From NCBI GenBank assembly GCA_037975125.1, contig CM075853.1, forward strand, positions 69,300,268 through 69,364,267: a stretch of DNA of 64,000 nucleotides. Direction: 5' to 3'. The notes under the pieces are model-generated. The model saw only the letters and a list, made by a program, of their open reading frames with translations, did no database searches and was not told where the DNA came from. Origin of the DNA: Latrodectus hesperus (lineage: Eukaryota > Arthropoda > Arachnida > Araneae > Theridiidae). The first letter of the stretch is position 1. Every line of letters begins with the position of its first letter. Below are positions 58,871 to 64,000 of the stretch, in pieces. The position numbers were made by a program, and so were the translations under genes.

Positions 58871-61069
58871 AAAAATTAAAACAGAAAAAAAATACATAAT
58901 TCATTTGTGTACGAACGTTTTTCTAAACAGCTCATTATCGGATTTGTCATTTTTTTTCTACAGCAAATGACAATGATTATATTGCTGAAATACAGAAATA
59001 ACCATCATTGCTACTCAACTTCACTTTTAGAAATTGTCTGCTACGTAAAGTAACATACCAGATGATTATTTTCTTTCTTAATGTTCTTAAAAATACATTT
59101 TTCTTTCTCCGTTGGAAAAAGGTTTTCGCTTCCAATTATTATTTTTTTGTTTTGAATTGTAAATTCTATTTCAGTACTTTAGGTTTTAGTTTTCTTTATG
59201 TGAAAAAAAAAATCAATAAATCAGGAACAGGCTTAGAGATAGATGTTTGATTTAGTTTTATCACCGTAAAATGTAATTTTTATTCCATTTATAGCGATTT
59301 CTATTTCCTATCTTTATTTTTTGTTGATTTTTCAGTTTTCGGAAAGATTTTAGAGCATGGCCTTTAAAGAACTTTCTTTTGAAATATCGATTTTATGAAA
59401 CTAATGTGCAAGTGATGTTTCATTATATTAAGTAACTTGTATTAAGAAACACTTTTATGAAGCTGGATAAACAGCATCATAAAAATTAATTTTTAAAACT
59501 AAAATAAATTTTTAAAACGGTTTACTAACAGTTTTTTTTCCACGTAAAATAATTCCTACGAAAGTTGAGTTAATATATTAGAATAGGCAACGTAAATTTA
59601 AAAAAATATATATTTAAACTTACTTAAAAACAAAATTATGGGAAATAAAGATTTCAGTTACATTTCATAGTTTGAAATTTATTTTTTGAAACCATTAATT
59701 CTTATAGCATAAGTTTATTATTATATACGAATATGAAAAATAATACATATGTACCTTTGCAATTAAGAACATAGAAAATTATTTTTTTCAAGATTTTTAC
59801 TAAAATTACTTCATAACACTGACTTATCATGCTTGTATCTTGTTAAGTACGAAAATCTGGATTCATATTTCCCCATAAAGTAACTTTAAATTAAATAATT
59901 TTGTCAAAACTATGGATTCTGAAGAATTCCATTTTTTTGTATAAACAATATATTTAAACATAGTAGAGTTTTATTGAGAAGAGAAGAAATTTACGCACCA
60001 ATTTAAAAGCATTTTTCAGATTTTTAGTTTGTTTAAATTAAAATTTATTTTAAAATATTAAACCGTATAAATGCTCGATTTACCTATACAATCGTCTCAC
60101 TAATTTGTGTAAAACGTTGTTAAAATTTGTTTTTGTATTTTTGAATTCTTAATACATATAAATTTTTTTCCAAACTACACGTAAGAGTTATTCTATTTAT
60201 GTAAACAAAAATATTAACAAAAATTGCGTTTATTACTCCTATTAATGTTATTTCTTTAAGATCTTGAAGTAATTAAGGATAAATTTTCATAGATGATACC
60301 TATAATCTAAATCTTATGTATAATAGTCTTTTATATAACTCTTATGTAATAAAATCTAAATTTATGTAATAAGTCAAAATCTATCATTTTAATTATTGTG
60401 AATTTAAAAAATTTTTTTTCAATAATGAAATTTATTTTTATTTATCGATCTGAAAAATTTTAAAAATTCATTGAATAAATATGTTATTAAAAATGATAAT
60501 TAAGTTATTGTAACAGAAAAAAGGAATGTGTGCATTTCTTATTTTCAATTGTTGCATCATTGGTAGTATTTAAGGTTAATGTCTTCAAATTAAATATCCA
60601 TCATACAGATTCTTGAAATATTTAGACTTCTCTCTCTATATAATTTCGGTTAGTTACTTAGCAACAGACTTTCGGAATAAATTTCGCCTTTTTAAAATGT
60701 CACTTATACTTTTATCTGATCCGAAACTTAAATGACGTCTTTGAAATATTTTTTGCCATTTTAAAATGGAGAATAATTGAGGAAGACTTTACACTTTTAT
60801 GATCCAAATTTTTAGTTAGAAATAAACATACTTTCATTTAATTTCATTCAAATTTATGGGAAAAAATAAAACGTTTAGAACTTTGAGCATGAATTCTATT
60901 CAAAGGACAATATTTCTAGAAATTGAGTTTCGTTTCTGAAGGTTTTATTAAAAATAATAAAAGAAAAAGCATTTTCACAATTACGAATTTTTTTTCCTTA
61001 TGTATCGAGAAAGTTTTCTTAAATAAACTTGAAATGACGGCTTCATTAAGTGCATTAGTTTTTTTAAAT
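58871..61069. other. AT-rich non-coding stretch
   Basis: Nothing recognised. The 80-codon frame 59008-59250 is Phe/Lys-rich with no domain. Confidence 0.5.
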
Positions 61070-61074
61070 GAAAA

Positions 61075-61104
61075 GTGCCATTTTAGCTTTATTAAAAATG
61101 GCAC
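61075..61104. repeat. Short hairpin
   Basis: GTGCCATTTT (61075-61084) pairs with AAAATGGCAC (61095-61104). The flanks TTAAATGAAAA and CTTTATTTAA extend the pairing imperfectly. Confidence 0.75.
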
Positions 61105-61139
61105 CTTTATTTAATCTGTCAAGCTTAATATCTTAAATG

Positions 61140-61188
61140 TACGTAATCTCAAATATTTGAAATGATTTTTCAAATTTGAAATTACGTA
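61140..61188. repeat. Imperfect inverted repeat
   Basis: TACGTAATCTCAAATATTTG and its counterpart CAAATTTGAAATTACGTA pair over about 20 bases with two mismatches or indels, 40 bases after the previous hairpin. Confidence 0.75.
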
Positions 61189-61189
61189 A

Positions 61190-62129
61190 TTTAAACGGTG
61201 CATAAAATTTCTAGAATTAAGGTAAATTGTAGTTGGCAGTTTCTTTGTTCTTCAGGTACATAGTTAAAGCAAATCTAGTGTTGCATGAAATTATTAAAGT
61301 GTTGCCACCTCATATATGTTACTTATGAATAAAGACACTTTACTAAGTGTGTAAATTAATTCTTATAATTTAAAAATTGATATTTATAATGTATATTTAT
61401 TTTTTATATATTTATAGTTATCTGATTTTTTTATTGTTTATTTATAATTAAATTATTATCAATTTTTAAACTGATTGTCTCTAGGAAATTGGAGAAAATG
61501 TATGTGTGTGTAATATTCGTTATAATTTATGGATACAGTTATTCATTGATAGTTTTTGTTCTATTGTTGATGTTTTATCACTGAATAAATAATTAATTAA
61601 AATTATGGATTAATATTTCATATATTGGTCGATATTATTATCACGAAAATAATTAAACAATTCATTTTGTTTTTGATATTAAATGACTTTTTCAAGTAAT
61701 TTTGATTTTAATTAGTGAAGTTGTAAAAATTAATTTTTCGTCTGTTGTAAATAGGCGAAATGTTTGAAATTATTTTGAAAATATTAGAATGATTCATTTA
61801 TGATTATAATTTTAATCCACGGGGATTAATAAAAGAAGCATGATATAAAAAAGTATCAAATTTAAATTTAAAAAAAACTAAAACCTTTATTTTATGGACT
61901 TAATTGATTAATTGATATTCAATCGGTTATTACGGATTCAATCGATGGTGTGTATTTCTCTTTCAAATATATAAAGCAAATTGTAGATGCTAATGATAGT
62001 ATAATAGATTTTTACCTGTATTTCTTATTTCGGAAAAAAGTATAAGCACCAAAGAAGATTCTAAATATAAGAATTTAAATAAATATATTGTTATTTAAAT
62101 TACTTTATTTTAATTCCTTAATCCATTTT
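61190..62129. other. AT-rich non-coding stretch
   Basis: Nothing recognised. Confidence 0.5.
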
Positions 62130-62645
62130 ATCCTTCAGCACTGACCCCGAAAATCTTTTTATGAACAGAAAGAAACTTAACTAGAGTAACTGTTCTATCC
62201 AAACAATACGAACAGCATCATAATTGTATATTTCGGCAACGACATAGCAAGCTATACGTGAGCGAAGTCAATTCTTATTTGAAATAGAAAAGAATTCCAT
62301 TGTGAAAGTTCTGGGAAAAGATGCTGAGTTAGCGAATAAAATACCATTATAAATTCCAGAATCCCCTTTTATCTTCGGTAAACAGTTCCTCGTCGCGAAA
62401 GAATGAAGTTGTTACTGGCGCAGCTATTATTCCGATAAAATAAAAGTACCTTTATTCTTGTCCCCACTAGATATTGGAACACAGTACAGCAGATGAATTC
62501 AATCGCGACATTTGAAGCGTGTATTGTGCTGAAACGGATCTCAAATGGAATGTTTGACTAATTTGCGTATGGCATCGTATAAAACGTGCTGAATAGAAGG
62601 TAGGGGAGGTCTCTTAATATGTCGTGACAAAAAGGGTCATTGTTT
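62130..62645. promoter_or_regulatory. GC-richer island, candidate conserved element
   Basis: About 500 bases of unique DNA: CACTGACCCCGAAAATC, TTTCGGCAACGACATAGC, TACGTGAGCGAAGTC, CCTCGTCGCGAAAGAATG and TTGAAGCGTGTATTGTGC. CpGs are frequent for this window. No open frame of any length passes through it, making an exon unlikely and a non-coding element the best guess. Confidence 0.35.
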
Positions 62646-63299
62646 ACTTTTTATCATACCATTTATTACAAAGAATAATTTTTGTCATCTAAGTAGTTTA
62701 TTGTGGAATAAAATAGCAAAAACTCAACTATTAGGCTATCAAATGATAAAAAAATATATATCTGAAGTAGTGAAATATTTTTAAAAATCTGAAGTGCAGA
62801 TATTTTGAAAATCTAGTTGTTGAAAATTTGATATTTTCCTGATGAATATTCATATCTAAGTGTGATACTTAAGCGAATAATACTTTTAGTTAAACAACTT
62901 TTTTACGATAGTACTTTTTTCAAACTCAAACAATTCGAAAGGGATTACGAATCTAAAACTTCATGTAAAATTTGTAAAATATTTAAATAACTGATATTTT
63001 TGTAAGTGTTCCCAATCAACTGCCAATATTGTTTTTAAAAAATGGCGGGATATTCAGAATTTTTATTAATACAACCAAGAATATTTTTTTAACTGTAATT
63101 AAACAATGCCTTCTCCAAAAATGATGATTTCTATTCGCAATTTTTTTTTCTTTTGCATGTAATTTCAAACAAATTGCGTGAAAATAACGCGAAATGTTTA
63201 ACATGTATCTGTATCTCTCGAACTGTCTGCTTTACACATGTTTTGTTGAAGATTTGTTTTTATCTATAAGCTATTAATGGAGAAACTGTTGAACTAGAT
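62646..63299. other. AT-rich non-coding stretch
   Basis: Nothing recognised. Confidence 0.5.
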
Positions 63300-63495
63300 C
63301 TGATTCTCATGTACCAAATTTTTAAGATTAGGTCACTCAGTCAGTAAGTCAAGTTAAGCAAGGCCACGCGATACGTTAATTGAATACAGGTCACATCTTT
63401 GTAAACTTTGCACTAGGAGGGAAATGTTTGGGTTAAATGATGTAATCCCTTTCACATGATAATCATTTGTGATTAAAAGCTAAATTCTTATGTAA
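63300..63495. promoter_or_regulatory. Candidate island with nuclear-receptor-like half-sites
   Basis: Two AGGTCA-type half-sites (TTAGGTCACTCAGTCAG at about 63330, CAGGTCACATCTTTG at about 63388) are followed by a forkhead-like TTTGTAAACTTTG. The sequence is unique and more complex than its flanks. The binding role is inference. Confidence 0.25.
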
Positions 63496-64000
63496 GTGGG
63501 GTCAAATTGGGAAAATAAACAAGTTTAATTTTATTTTGATTTCAGTAACAGATGAGTATCTTTTTTTTGTGCTCAAAGTCAGCAATTTTTAAACATTAAT
63601 TTACGGATCTTTTACAATATGTAAAATATTTATGATGTTCGGTTCAAAAACCAAAGCTTGCATCATAATTACATTTTGAAATAATTATTGTAGTTTAATC
63701 TAAATTTGTCCATATTTGTGTGTGTGTGTTTGCCTCGTATACATGTTATATAGAGAGCTTACGTATTACAAATTCTTTACTTGTGAACACAGAAGAGATG
63801 TTTTAGAAATACATATTCGCATAAGTTGAAAGTTAGTCTTGATAAATTCTTGCTTCACCTGAGAAAAAGTCCAGTTTCTTCCGATTGTTGAATCGTAAAT
63901 AAAAATGTAGGGTATTTGTAAATGTCATATGATTTTTTGGCATATTATTTAAAAGCATATGTAAATCTAAAAAGGAATACTTAGATAAAACCGAGTTCAT
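63496..64000. other. AT-rich non-coding stretch
   Basis: No gene. A short TG run at about 63718-63729. Confidence 0.5.

Noticed and set aside
1..64000. CRISPR array, bacterial operon or phage-like module
   Set aside because: There are no regularly spaced repeats and no dense ORFs or ribosome binding sites. Composition and repeats are those of an animal nuclear genome.

Overview
The window is strongly AT-rich eukaryotic nuclear DNA with no recognisable host gene. No open frame carries a convincing cellular protein domain, and I found no spliced exon set, rRNA or stand-alone tRNA gene. The repeats point to an arthropod, most likely a spider. They are a tRNA-derived SINE family with Pol III A and B boxes, a Tc1-like element with the CACTACTGGCCATTAAAATT terminus, CAGTG-ended hAT elements, and a non-LTR retroelement RNase H tail ending in a GH...ASPxHIL.C motif. 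The spider assignment is inference from remembered repeat style, not a search. The setting is probably a gene desert or a very long intron.

Layout. 1-4.2 kb: SINE remnants, two LTR-like fragments, a CpG-rich promoter-like patch, and an unassigned decayed coding remnant (about 2.9-3.8 kb). 4.2-15.6 kb: AT-rich DNA with a few GC-richer islands, SINE fragments and TA microsatellites. 16.2-17.4 kb: a decayed hAT element. 18.7-19.9 kb: a well-preserved but internally deleted hAT element with a perfect 8-bp target duplication. 20-33 kb: mostly AT-rich DNA with islands at 22.5, 24.5 and 28.8-29.4 kb, SINEs and an unclassified repeat pair. 33.4-34.9 kb: two adjacent palindromes, then a badly decayed Tc1-like element. 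35-41 kb: AT-rich DNA with a striking 44-bp-arm hairpin at 40.2 kb and a compound inverted/direct repeat at 38.9 kb. 41.8-46.6 kb: two islands, three SINEs (one with a perfect 13-bp target duplication) and the 3' end of a non-LTR retrotransposon. 47-53.8 kb: AT-rich DNA, a long TA repeat and two islands. 53.9-55.2 kb: a full-length Tc1-like element with matching inverted repeats and a disrupted D34E transposase. 55.2-64 kb: AT-rich DNA with four candidate regulatory islands and small inverted repeats.

No gene network can be described. What coding sequence exists belongs to mobile elements, all apparently unable to move on their own. The part most likely to matter to the host is the set of evenly dispersed, GC-richer, ORF-poor islands. 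They have homeodomain, POU, E-box and GATA-like words and look like conserved non-coding elements; alignment to related genomes would decide this. I did not find a convincing new biological system. The best unexplained items are the coding remnant at 2.9-3.8 kb and the near-perfect palindromes.
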